Assembly: GCF_031143425.1 (NCBI RefSeq)
Contig: NC_090440.1
Coordinates: forward strand, 335,981,844-336,045,843
DNA: 64,000 nucleotides
Direction of reading: 5' to 3'
Source: Pleurodeles waltl
Taxonomy: Eukaryota > Chordata > Amphibia > Caudata > Salamandridae
This document shows, piece after piece, positions 20,582 through 29,640 of the stretch; position 1 is the stretch's first letter; the number at the start of each line of letters is the position of its first letter. The translations under genes and the position numbers were made by a program. The notes under the pieces are model-generated. The model was not told where the DNA came from and did no database searches. It saw only the letters and a program-made list of their open reading frames with translations.

Positions 20582-21298
20582 TTATTCTACCTTACAGATA
20601 AACAGAATGTCTGGTTCTGGCAACAGTGAAATATGCATTGATGAAAAGAGCCCACGGGCAAGATTTCTAGTGTATGTTATAACATATTCATCATAGAAGT
20701 CCAATATCTGCCTTTTAATCTGCCAAAACTGCTCTTTTAGTGTATGTATGTCCATATTGTTTTCAAACCCACTCAGAATAGAAAAGGGTTTAGCAGAGTT
20801 TTTAGGGATTGAGACTGGTGTATTGTCATCCAATTTGGGAGGAGCACAAGCCATTTGAGTTGAACTAAGGAATCCCACAGTCTTTACTGATCCCTTAGAT
20901 ACAGGGTCTAGCCTGCTGACTTGAAAGCTCTGAGGGACTGATAGGTCTTTAGAAGAGTCAGCACTGCACTTTGAATTCTGATATACTGGCCTAGATGGGC
21001 TGAAGCACTCAACAGAAAACAAGGGAATCCCTAGTGTGGCTTCTTGAACAGTGTCAAGGTTCTTTGTTTTGGCAGAGTACTGGAGGTGAACTTGGGATGC
21101 ACTAGCATGAGGCAAGGAATTAACCAGTTTTTCTTGAGTGTAAGTGTCTTGTGCAGAGGTAGCAAGAGCGCTTCCATGGTTATGAACATTCTTACTGGCT
21201 TCAGCTAATAGATACTGCAAAAACTCATTACGTCCTTGTAATTCTTCTACAGACAGGGACTGGGGGTCATAGTCACAAATAACATAATAGTCTATCAT
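20582..21298 (-). CDS. 238-residue protein of unknown function in the LTR element
   Basis: A 238-codon frame starting MIDYYVICDYDPQSLSVEEL, with LQYLLAEASKN near the start and LKEQFWQIKRQILDFYDEY near the end, both probably helical. The family is not recognised. The codon just before the ATG is an in-frame TGA, and readable protein continues upstream in the same frame (KENHNLQVQYYTEWLANL), so the listed ATG may not be the original start. Further upstream a one-base frame change in an A run near 21,385 links to a frame that starts with ATG at 21,503, only a few bases from the LTR. The whole interior therefore reads as one ancestral frame with three lesions. Confidence 0.55.
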   Translation of the reverse strand: MIDYYVICDYDPQSLSVEELQGRNEFLQYLLAEASKNVHNHGSALATSAQDTYTQEKLVNSLPHASASQVHLQYSAKTKNLDTVQEATLGIPLFSVECFSPSRPVYQNSKCSADSSKDLSVPQSFQVSRLDPVSKGSVKTVGFLSSTQMACAPPKLDDNTPVSIPKNSAKPFSILSGFENNMDIHTLKEQFWQIKRQILDFYDEYVITYTRNLARGLFSSMHISLLPEPDILFICKVE

Positions 21299-21369
21299 TC
21301 AAAGATTAGCAAGCCACTCAGTATAGTACTGAACTTGCAAGTTATGGTTTTCTTTAACAAGTCTATCCT

Positions 21370-21503
21370 TTAAACTAAGGCCTTTTTAGAGGTCTTCAGA
21401 GAATGTATAGGTTTAGAAAGGGGTGTCTTAACATGATAGGAAAACATTTTAGGTCTGTGCGTGCCTTTACTGCCAGGGGAGCTTGAAATGTTTGGTTCGT
21501 GCA
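21370..21503 (-). pseudogene. Start of the ancestral LTR-element frame
   Basis: ATG at 21,503-21,501 lies three bases inside the internal region. It opens a 44-codon basic, Ser/Lys-rich frame (MHEPNISSSPGSKG, FSYHVKTPLSKPIH) ending in a TAA near 21,370 after an A run. It overlaps the next frame by one base shift, as expected from a frameshift in a longer gene. Confidence 0.45.
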
Positions 21504-21506
21504 TTC

Positions 21507-22941
21507 TGTCACGGTTTCGGGCGGGTCTGATCAGGACTTTGGTTGGGACACCCCTTGAGGTCACCGAATATCCTAAAGAGGTAGTACACTGGGGCAGAGG
21601 AGCAGCTAAAGGCATACACGGAAAGGGCAGCTATGGATAGGCACAGGAAACAGGAAAGTAAAAGCAGAGCAACCCTTGTGTGAACAAACAGGAAACGGAT
21701 TACCAGTGGACAAACATGCTGGGGTTGTACACAGAGTAAGGCGCAGAACCTCCCACAGTGACAGGGAATCTCAATGCCTCTGTGCAGTTTGCTCTTACAG
21801 ATAGTCACCCTGCCAGCCCCATAGAAAGGAGGCAGCAGAAGTGATTCTGTCTCTGGACTCTAGAGCACAAACAAGGATAGTACTTACATACACAGGACAC
21901 ACTCTTGTGGGTCCAGCTTGAAACACAGTGGCGATTCCTGAGAAAACAGCAATAGCACACTGTCACTGTTAGGCACGAAATACAACGTATAACACTGGAC
22001 AAGGATGGGGGCTTGAATTGCCTCCTGGAAACCAGGAGCCAACCCCAGTACACAGGAGGACACGTATACACTGGTGAAGACTGATAGAACACTTACCAGA
22101 CACAAAGAACCAAGAAGAAACAGAAACAGAAGGGAACAAACAAAGAGGCAGAGGCAAGAACTAGGAACAGGCTCAGGCTGAAGCAAAGGCGGGTCTAGGA
22201 CTTGAAAACAGGGCGCAAACTTCTGGCTGGTACAGACAGAGACAGGACTGGGAAACTGAGAACAGGCTCTGGCTGGAACAGGCAAGGACAGGACTAGAAT
22301 ACAGGGAGTAGGAAATGAGCAGTAAACAGGACTGGGAAACAGAGAGAAGGTTCAGGCTGAAACAAGGCAGGAGCAGGGCAGAGAAACAGGGAGCAGGCTT
22401 TGGAAGAAACAAACAGGTACAAGGCTAAGAAATAGGGAGCAGACTCTGGCTGGAACAATCAGGAGCAGGGCAGAGAAACAGGAAACAGGATCAGGCTGGA
22501 ACAGAAGAGGAACAAAACTGGAACACCATCCGACAAGGGGTCTGTAACACAAAGGAATTGAAGTTCGATGCACGTTGGGGAGCTTGAGGAAATGGCTGCT
22601 TATAAGCAGTTCCAAGCTGGGCTGCACAGGAGAGGTTTCAGGTGTGTGTGGTTTCGGACACTTGCAAGTCCTGGAGGAGAGGATCCAGTGAAAAGGAGCA
22701 ACTGGACTTCTCCCATTGAAAACAATGGGAAACAGAATCCGGGTTTTCCTGTCTACCAAGCTGTGCATTATGGGATTTGCAGTCCCATGAAGCAAATGTA
22801 GTCCTACACAAGTGTACCATGGAGAAAAGAGAAACAAACAGGAGTCAGCAAGGCACTCTAGATAGGTGTTCAAGGTGATTCCCAGACTTCTGACAGTCCC
22901 CTTACAGCGCCCCCTGGAAATGGGACGACCGAGTCGTAACA
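21507..22941 (-). repeat. LTR of the young element (5' LTR in sense)
   Basis: A 1,435-bp LTR, about 120 bp longer than its partner because of extra sequence at about 22,090-22,210 in the degenerate 44-bp tandem region. The first 700 bp differ from the partner by only a few bases by eye. It carries the second ZNF143-type motif. Confidence 0.88.
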
Positions 22942-23099
22942 AGGTCAGGCAGCCGACATTTCAGGGGGCCACATGTCATTAATTTTAAATGCGCACACAG
23001 ATCTTGGCCTTGCAGACACATTAAGACAGGCACATAGTGGAGTTAAAAATTTGTGGAATAAAGTTGTGTTTTCGGACCTCAGTGTTTGCTGACTCTCTG

Positions 23100-23661
23100 C
23101 TCACTGTTCTCCTCTTCTCCTTCATAGAGCACGTCCGCTGGGGCAGGTGAGGCGATGGCGGCATCCTCCGGTGTACAGACCGCTGGTGGATCTGTTGACA
23201 ATGGAAGATCGACATGTAATTGTCACCTACAGACTGGACCGTGCCACAATCCAGGAACTTTGTGCCCAGTTGGAGCCAGACCTGATGTCAGCTATCCACC
23301 ATCCCACAGGGATGTCCTGTCAGTACTCCATTTCCTGGCAAGTGGGTCTTTTCAGACGACAGTGGCCATAGCATCAGGGATGTCCCAGCCTATGTTCTCC
23401 AACGTGTTGTGCAGAGTATTGTCTGCCCTGCTGAAACACATGCGCAGCTACATCGTTTTCCCTCAGGTGGAGGATTTGCCTACAGTGCAAGGTGACTTCT
23501 ATACCCTGGACATATCCCCAACATCATTGGTGCCATTGCAGGAGGATGGTCCAGATGGAGGTCTTGTGGCAGCTGTGGAGCCCGTGGACAGTGAAGACGA
23601 GGAAGCAGAAGAAGAGGATATCGACAACAGAAACACAGTGATTCATCAATACCTCCAGTGA
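23100..23661 (+). pseudogene. Harbinger transposase, catalytic core deleted, copy 2
   Basis: After a pyrimidine-rich TTCATAG acceptor (about 23,127) the frame encodes MRRWRHPPVYRPLVDLLTME. A one-base shift follows near 23,315, then FSNVLCRVLSALLKHMRSYI and VFPQVEDLPTVQGDF. At about 23,525 the sequence jumps from the NIIGAI region straight to the LQEDG and acidic C-terminal tail (SEDEEAEEEDID). Comparison with copy 1 shows loss of both Asp residues, the intron and the catalytic Glu. It is transcribed away from gene B, as in copy 1. Confidence 0.85.
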
Positions 23662-24129
23662 GACACAGGTAAGAAGACATCACTGCCTGCTACATCTGAT
23701 ACCCTTGTTCTACCTCTCATCTGTCTGTCACTTTCACCCAGTGTATGGACCCTGAGTTGTCACTTTCCCTTTCAATTTCACAGATGTGGGTCCCACTGTG
23801 TGACATCTGCTTTGTTTCCTCATGGACTAGAGCTGTGTGACATAGGTATGATGGCAATACAATGGATAAAGCAGTTTTCCACAGTAATTGCAAATACACA
23901 TTTTTGAAAGCACAGACTGACTCCAGATAGTTTTGTGATTTAATGGTGTTTATTTCAGTGCTAAATAGTGGAAGGGGTTGTAAACTGGTCAGGGGTGATG
24001 GTGGAGGAATGTCCATGGCAGAGTCCAGTCTATTAGTCTCACAGGTGCATTGTCCAAAGGGGCATAGGAAGTGGAGCTGGGGCAGTTTAAGGATGGACAG
24101 GGTTACAAAGTGGGACAGGAGGATGACAA
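23662..24129. other. Convergent 3' region of copy 2
   Basis: Matches 2,508-2,976 of copy 1 in reverse. It contains the complement of the gene A AATAAA signal at 23,949-23,954 and no other recognised feature. Confidence 0.5.
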
Positions 24130-25665
24130 TCAGGGTAGTCTCATTTCTTGGCGGGGGTCTTGACCCGGATTGTTCTCTGTCTTTGTCCTGGATCTCAGGG
24201 ACCGCTTGTGGGGTGGTTCTCCATCTGCAGGGGGTGGGGTGGTGGTGTGGTGGTCCTGTGATGGTGCCTCCTGTCCACTAGCGCCGGCAGAGGTGGTGGG
24301 CAGCTCATCCTCCAGGCTAGTGTCAGGGGCCCCTTGTTGTGCCACAGTGTCCCTCCTGGTGTTGACGAGTTCCTTCAGCACCCCTACAATGGTGCCCAGG
24401 GTGGTATTGATGGATTTGAGTTCCTCCCTGAACCCTAAATATTGTTCCTCTTGCAGCCGCTGGGTCTCCTGAAACTTGGCCAGTACCATTGCCATTGTCT
24501 CCTGGGAATGGTGGTAGGCTCCCATGATGTTGGAGAGGGCCTCGTGGAGAGTGGGTTTCCTGGGCCTGTCCTCCCCCTGTCGCACAGCAGCCCTCCCAGT
24601 TCCCCTGTGTTCCTGTGCCTTTGTCCCCTGAACTGTGTGCCAACTACCACTGCCCCCAGGTCCCTGGTGTTATTGGGGTTATGGGTAGCCTGGGTTCCCT
24701 GTAGTGGTGGACACACTGCTGCTTGACGTGTCCTGGGGACAGAGGTATGGGCCCACTGGGTGGGTGATGTGCTGGTGTTTCCAGAGGGGGGAGGCTCTGT
24801 TGTGGCTTGTGCCAGTGTGAGGGGAACCGACTGTCCTGAGGTCCCAGATGGGCCGGGCTGGTCATCTAGATCCAGTTGGACAGAGCTGCTGTCATCACTG
24901 TGGGCCTCTTCTCTGGGTGGAGTGGACATGTCTGGAACATCCTGTCCGGTGACGTTGGGTAGGGGACCTGCAGGGGTGTAAAGGCATGATTATTGCATCT
25001 GTGTGTGCCATGGTGTGTAATGGGTGGGTGACCCTGTACCCCAGTGCTTACATTGTTGTGTAGGACCTTGTGTGCTAAATGTTTAGGGGTGTGTGTGGGT
25101 ATGTGCAATGGCCATGCATTGGTGATGGGTGTCCATGCTTTGTTGTTGCATGCAGGGCTTGTGTTGGGATGTGTGGTTTTTGATAGTGGGACATGTGTGA
25201 GGAGTTGGAGTTATGGGGGTGAGGGTGGGGGTATGTGATAGCATGCAGGTAGGGTGGGGGATGAAGTATTTAAAGATTTGCCTTACCAGAGTCCATTCCT
25301 CCAGCTACTCCTGCAAGGCCCTCAGGATGCAGTATAGCCATGACCTGCTCCTCCCATATTGTTAGTTCTGGGGGAGGAGGTAGGGGTCCGCCTCCAGTCC
25401 TCTGAACTGTAATCTGGTGTCTTGAGACCACGGAACGTACCTTCCCCTGTAGGTCGTTCTACCTCTTCCTGATGTCATCCTGTGTTCTTGGGTGCTATCC
25501 CACTGGGTTGACTCTGTCCACTATCCTGCACCATAGCTCCATCGTCCTAGCTATGGTGGTGTGCTGCACCTGTGATCCGAATAGTTGTGTCTCTACCCGG
25601 ATGATTTCCTCCACCATGACCCTGAGCTCCTCCTCAGAAAACCTGGGGTGTCTTTGCAGTGCCAT
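24130..25665 (-). pseudogene. Harbinger gene A: Myb/SANT-like protein, copy 2
   Basis: Exon 1 is 25,665-25,287 (MALQRHPRFSEEELRVMVEE, then RIVDSVNPVGQHPRTQDDIR), ending in a CTG/GTAAGG donor. Exon 2 is 24,967-24,130 after a CCCCTGCAG acceptor. It encodes an acidic Pro/Ser-rich stretch, then a probable coiled coil (ALSNIMGAYHHSQETMAMVL, LGFREELKSINTTLGTIVGV) and a basic RSLRSRTKTE tail. A TAG replaces the conserved Trp after DIRKR, the same codon affected in copy 1. Frames also change within exon 2 near 24,585. The exon structure is shared with copy 1, which supports it. Confidence 0.8.
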
Positions 25666-26251
25666 GGGGTGGTGTGGGTGATGTGTGGGGTGGTGTGTGT
25701 TGTGATGTGTTGGGTAATGTTTAGGGGTGTGTGGTGTTTTGTGCGTGGATGTTGTGTGAGTGATGGTGTTGAGTGCCTGTGGATGCTAGTTTGTGGATGG
25801 TGGTGTCTCTCTCTGTCCTTCTGTCGCAATTGTGGTTGTAAGGGTTTGTGGGTGATGTGGGTGTGTGTTTTATATTGTATTGGATGTGTGGGAGTGGTAT
25901 GTGTATCAGGTGTGTGTATTTGTAATTGTCCAATGTGGTTGTGTTTTGTAAATGTGTGTGTATTTTGAGTGCAGCAGTGTGTACTGCCAATGGAATACCG
26001 CGGTTGAAAGACTGCCGTGTGGATTCGTGGGTCATGATAGTATGGGCGTATTCCTGTTTGCGTGATGGTGGAGGTTTTGTTATCGGCAGTTTATCACTGA
26101 CCTTTGGTGTGGCGGACTTGTGTGGGTATCTAGATTTTGGTGGATTCCGGGCTGTGGGTCGTAATAGCTGTGGTGGAATTCCGCGGCCGTGTGTTGGCGG
26201 TCTTTTGCACGGCGGTAAGCAGCATTTACCACCAATGTTGTAATGACCCCC
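25666..26251. other. GT-rich leader and terminal motif cluster, copy 2 right side
   Basis: GT-rich low-complexity DNA (25,670-25,980) is followed by the reversed counterpart of the copy 1 left end, with GGCGGTC, CGGCGGT and the terminal repeat at 26,237-26,251. No gene is seen. Confidence 0.6.
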
Positions 26252-26704
26252 AAAGTTCTTAAACTACTTAATGACAATAGGGGTGGTTTGGAGTCTACAA
26301 CTAGCGAGGAGGAGGAAATTCTAAGTGTCTCCAATGTTTCTAAATTAAGCGAAGGTAGTAATCAAGGAATATTTTCCAATAAGTCTAAAAGGCCTTCCTG
26401 CAAATTATTAATCAATGGCTGTAAAGTTGTTGTTGTGGCTGATTCAGGTTTGCCCTTGAGTGAGAGGAAATGGAAGGAGTGTGTTGGCCATATTGAGCCT
26501 AGGAAGTCTCACATCAGGCCAGTGGGTTATGGAGGAAAACCTGTTGAGGTCTTGGGTGAATACGAAGTTGATTTCAGTTTTCAGGGAAGCACTGCTAAAG
26601 GTATAGTGCATGTGGCAAAGGATGACACATGCTTGTTGGGTTGGGAAGATCAAAAGAATTTAGGAATTTTGTTGGATCCTAATAACCCTGAACAAGAAAT
26701 TTAA
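26252..26704 (+). pseudogene. Gypsy-1 protease region
   Basis: Reading resumes in the gag/pol frame directly after Harbinger copy 2 (KVLKLLNDNRGG). An aspartic protease-like block follows: CKLLINGCKVVVVADSGLP, with DSG at about 26,441 in place of the usual DTG/DSG-A, and then VEVLGEYEVDFSFQG and HVAKDDTCLLG. The residue after DSG is Leu where Ala or Ser is usual, so activity is doubtful. The frame ends at 26,702-26,704. Confidence 0.75.
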
Positions 26705-27690
26705 AGCAAGAATTATAAACGTGCTGTCGGTCGGATCTACATGGGTTGATACTTTTCCTGATGTTTTCAAAGAAGGACTTGGAATGTTCATGGTTTTTTC
26801 TCACAAGATTAAGTTAGCAGATGATGCTGTTCCTAAAGTTCATAAAGCACGTAGAGTACCTTTAGCGCTAAGAGTGGAATTGAGGAAGGAACTTGACAGG
26901 TTGTATGAACAGCACATAATTGAGAAAATTGAAGCGTCTGATTGGGTCGCTCCCATTGTGCTTGCTCATAAAGCTAATAGATCGATGTACATGTGTGTGG
27001 ATTTGTGTGCTCTCAATGCACAAATTTGGGTGGATCGCCGTCCCTTGCCTAACATTGCTAAATGTTGTCTACACTGGGCAATGCTAATGAGTTCAGTTTG
27101 TTGGACATGACTTCAGCTTATCATCAAATCAATTTGCATCCTGATTCAGCTTTTGTTATGCCTAAAGGGTTGTTCCAATTTAGACGCATGCCATTTGGCT
27201 TAGCATCAGCTTCTGCTGTGTTCCAAAGAGTGGTGGATAGATTATTCAAGGATATGGAAGGAGTTATTGCTTTCCAGGACGATATTTTGATTTTTGGGAA
27301 GGATCAAGAGCAGCATGATGAAAGGATAAAACAAGTGTTGTCTGTGTTCAGTGATAGAGGCATCGTTCTCAGTGCGAACATATGTAAGTTCAGTACTTCA
27401 TGTATTGATTATTTAGGTTTTAAAATTTCAGAACGAGGGGTGGAACTGAAGGAGAGTTTGATTAAAGCCATTGAGGATTTTCAGTCACCATGTAATAGGG
27501 ATCAAGTTAGATCTTTTATGGATCTGATTGAGTTTTATTCCAGATTTATTCCCAATTGTGCCAGTAAAACTGATAACATTAGGACTCCTTTAAAAAAAAA
27601 AAAAACGCTAAATTTGATTGGTGCCACCAATGTGAACAGGAGTTGGCAGCTATTAAAAAAGAAGTTGCACTGGCCATTCCTTTGAAGGTG
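26705..27690 (+). pseudogene. Gypsy-1 reverse transcriptase
   Basis: Begins in a frame with FPDVFKEGLG and HKARRVPLALRVELRKELD, then LYEQHIIEKIEASDWVAPIV. After a frameshift near 27,065 it continues through SLLDMTSAYHQINLHPDSAF, FRRMPFGLASASAVFQRVVD and AFQDDILIFG, where QDD is the catalytic Asp pair of the fingers-palm motif. The connection region (DYLGFKISERGVELK, EFYSRFIPNCASK) follows. A run of about 13 A (27,592-27,604) breaks the frame before RNase H. Ty3/gypsy assignment is clear. Confidence 0.9.
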
Positions 27691-28075
27691 TTTGATACTA
27701 AGGATGAGATTATAATTATGACGGATGCCAGCCAACTACGTTCGGGGGCTGTTTTGCTGCAGAGGAGGAATGGTAAGGATGAAGTGTTAGTTTTTGTCTC
27801 ACAAAGTCTTAGAGGGGCTGAAGCTACTTATTCAAGTATAGAAAGAGAGGTTGGTGGGGAATTATGCACTTCAAATCTTATCTTTGGGGTGTGCATTTTA
27901 CGGTCAGGATGGATCATAAAACTTTTGTGCAGTTGTTTTTTACCACAGGTGCTCAACGTGCTACTCCAATAATTGTCAAATGACAATATAGATTGCAGAT
28001 GTATGATTTCCATGTGGAAAATGTGCCCAGTGTGAGAAATTTGCTTGCTGATTGCCTTTCTCGTCTTCCTCATAG
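27640..28075 (+). pseudogene. Gypsy-1 RNase H
   Basis: FDTKDEIIIMTDASQLRSGA holds the first catalytic Asp, and YSSIEREVGGELC the conserved Glu. VENVPSVRNLLADCLSRLP holds the terminal Asp of gypsy RNase H. A frame change and a stop lie between about 27,860 and 27,993. Confidence 0.85.
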
Positions 28076-29235
28076 AAGTGTGCATGATGAAGAGGGTGCG
28101 GATGAGGATGATGTTTTGGTATGCTCCCTAGAGGGTGCGGTGATGGAAATTGAAAGGAAGGAAGCATGCGGAAGAGATGAACAAATAAAGGAGGTTATGG
28201 AGGGTATATTGCAAGGGTGGTCTACCTGCAAATCTGTTCGGTGTGAGGCATACAAGCAAGTCTTTGAAGAATTGTCTGTAGTGAACAATATTTTTATGCG
28301 TGCTGGTGTTCTGGTTGTGCCGGAAGGGATGAGGAACAAAATATTAACTTTGGGACATGAAGGACACATTGGAATGTGGGTCATAAAGAGGAGGATTCAG
28401 GAGAATGTTTGGTGGCCTGGGTTGGATAAAGGAGTGGAACACTTTGTGAGAGATTGCTCGGCCTGTGCGATTAGTGACAAATCTCAGGTCACTCTGCCTT
28501 CTCATGTTGAGGCAACTGAGGTGCCCAATAAATCATAGAGTAAGATTGCTGTGGACTTGATTGGTCCTGTTAGCCTGTCGGATGGGGTGGTTGAATATGG
28601 CATAGTGTTAGTTGACTTTTATAGTTGTTGGCTGGTGAAATTACCTAATTTACAAAAAGTCATTGAGTTTTTAGAATCTGTTTTTGAGAGGGAAGGTATT
28701 CCTGATGAAATACTCACAGACAATGGAAGTCAGTTCATGTCTGCTCAGTTTTCTAGTTTTCTGGTGCACATGGGAGTTAGGCATGCTAAAACTTCACTAT
28801 ATTACCCTAGGAGTAATGGACCGGTTGAACTTTTCAATAGGATGATCAAGGAGAATGTATAACTGGCTAAGGCAAGGGGTTTGAATTGCAAGGTGAAGTT
28901 GAGGAAGATACAGGTGTGTCCCCTTTTGTGTTTTTGAGAGGTAGAGTTCCTGCAACCAAGTTGACAAGACAATGGATGGGTGAATTCCCATTTAAGGAAG
29001 GATTGATTGAGAAGGGGAATGAGAAAAGCATGTCTACTCAAAATAAATATAAGGGGGAACTGAGGAAAACAATTTGTGTTGAGGTGGGAGATTATGTGAA
29101 GATTAAAAGTGTTCGCATTGTCCAGAAGGGTAAATCTACGTTTTTTCGTGCCCTAAAAAGGCCATCAAAATTTGCAAAAATACATTCAAATTGGAAGATG
29201 GTAATTGGTGGAATAAGGAGAAGTTATCCTTAGCT
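28076..29235 (+). pseudogene. Gypsy-1 integrase
   Basis: Zinc-binding HHCC region LGHEGHIGMWVIKRR, VWWPGLDKGVEHF and DCSAC. The DDE core follows a TAG (about 28,536): AVDLIGPV (first Asp), LTDNGSQF (second Asp, about 28,716) and NGPVELFNRMIK (Glu, about 28,826). Stops at about 28,536 and 28,859 and later shifts interrupt it. The C-terminal part reads VGDYVKIKSVR before the frame ends. The order after RNase H is the usual gypsy order. Confidence 0.88.
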
Positions 29236-29460
29236 CATGATGTGGAGCTGTTGGGTAAGGCATTGGATGGATCTACCATGGTGAAGCATGAAACAAAGGA
29301 CATAATACGAAAGACTGCGCCTAGGAACAAGATGCTTTCTAGCAAATACTGTGATTATGTACTTTTTGTATGAAAGTAGGATTATTATTCCCTGTTGTGT
29401 CCGAGTGTTGATGTTACATTGTAGTGCAATTTATTTTTATTGTTGATAAAGGGGAATATG
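29236..29460 (+). other. Gypsy-1 3' untranslated region and polypurine tract
   Basis: Mostly non-coding. AAAGGGGAA at 29,448-29,456, just before the 3' LTR, is a good polypurine tract. Confidence 0.65.
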
Positions 29461-29635
29461 TGTTGGGTTGTTCAATCGAGTCTCATGCTTATTGTAGAAT
29501 CTTAATGGCACGAGACTCGACGGAATGGAACAGACGGGAGGACGGTTGGGCGAATCGGATGGAGATGGATGCAGGAGTTGTGCTGTCCTGCTGATGAAGG
29601 TAAAATTAAACTTACCTGGTTAAACCAACTCAGTA
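29461..29635 (+). repeat. Gypsy-1 3' LTR
   Basis: 175 bp, partner of 213-387 and followed by the GAGGA duplication. By eye it has about 11 differences from the 5' LTR. Confidence 0.9.
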
Positions 29636-29640
29636 GAGGA

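Larger units (their letters stand above)
17297..22941 (-). mobile_element. Young LTR element with non-gag/pol coding interior
   Basis: Long terminal repeats at 17,297-18,612 and 21,507-22,941 both begin TGTCACGG and end GTCGTAACA; the element is flanked by AGGTC (17,292-17,296, 22,942-22,946). Large stretches of the two LTRs look about 99% identical, so the insertion is recent. A purine tract (complement of 18,613-18,631, GGTGGGAGGGGGTATAC) beside the left LTR shows the sense strand is minus. The 2.9-kb interior contains two long minus-strand frames but no zinc knuckle, protease, reverse transcriptase, RNase H or integrase motif. It must depend on another element for mobility. A fragment of the same LTR family lies at 33,404-36,270. 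Confidence 0.88.
10262..26251 (-). mobile_element. PIF/Harbinger DNA transposon, copy 2, reverse, with two nested insertions
   Basis: The termini are GGTGGTCATTACAAC (10,262-10,276) and GTTGTAATGACCCCC (26,237-26,251), flanked by AAA (10,259-10,261, 26,252-26,254). The orientation is opposite to copy 1: gene B on the left, gene A on the right. Removing a 2.3-kb hAT-like element and a 5.6-kb LTR element leaves about 8 kb, the length of copy 1. Both insertions hit the central promoter/transposase leader. The transposase has also lost its catalytic core, so the copy is dead. Confidence 0.9.
213..29635 (+). mobile_element. Gypsy-1 Ty3/gypsy retrotransposon, split by two Harbinger insertions
   Basis: Both 175-bp LTRs are present (213-387 and 29,461-29,635), flanked by the 5-bp duplication GAGGA (208-212 and 29,636-29,640). 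Removing the two Harbinger elements and their duplicated bases leaves roughly 5.2 kb, a normal size for a compact gypsy element. Domain order is gag with a zinc knuckle, protease, reverse transcriptase, RNase H and integrase, the usual Ty3/gypsy order. The LTRs differ at about 11 of 175 positions by eye, so the insertion is not recent. Frameshifts and stops are found in gag and throughout pol, so it is dead. Confidence 0.9.
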
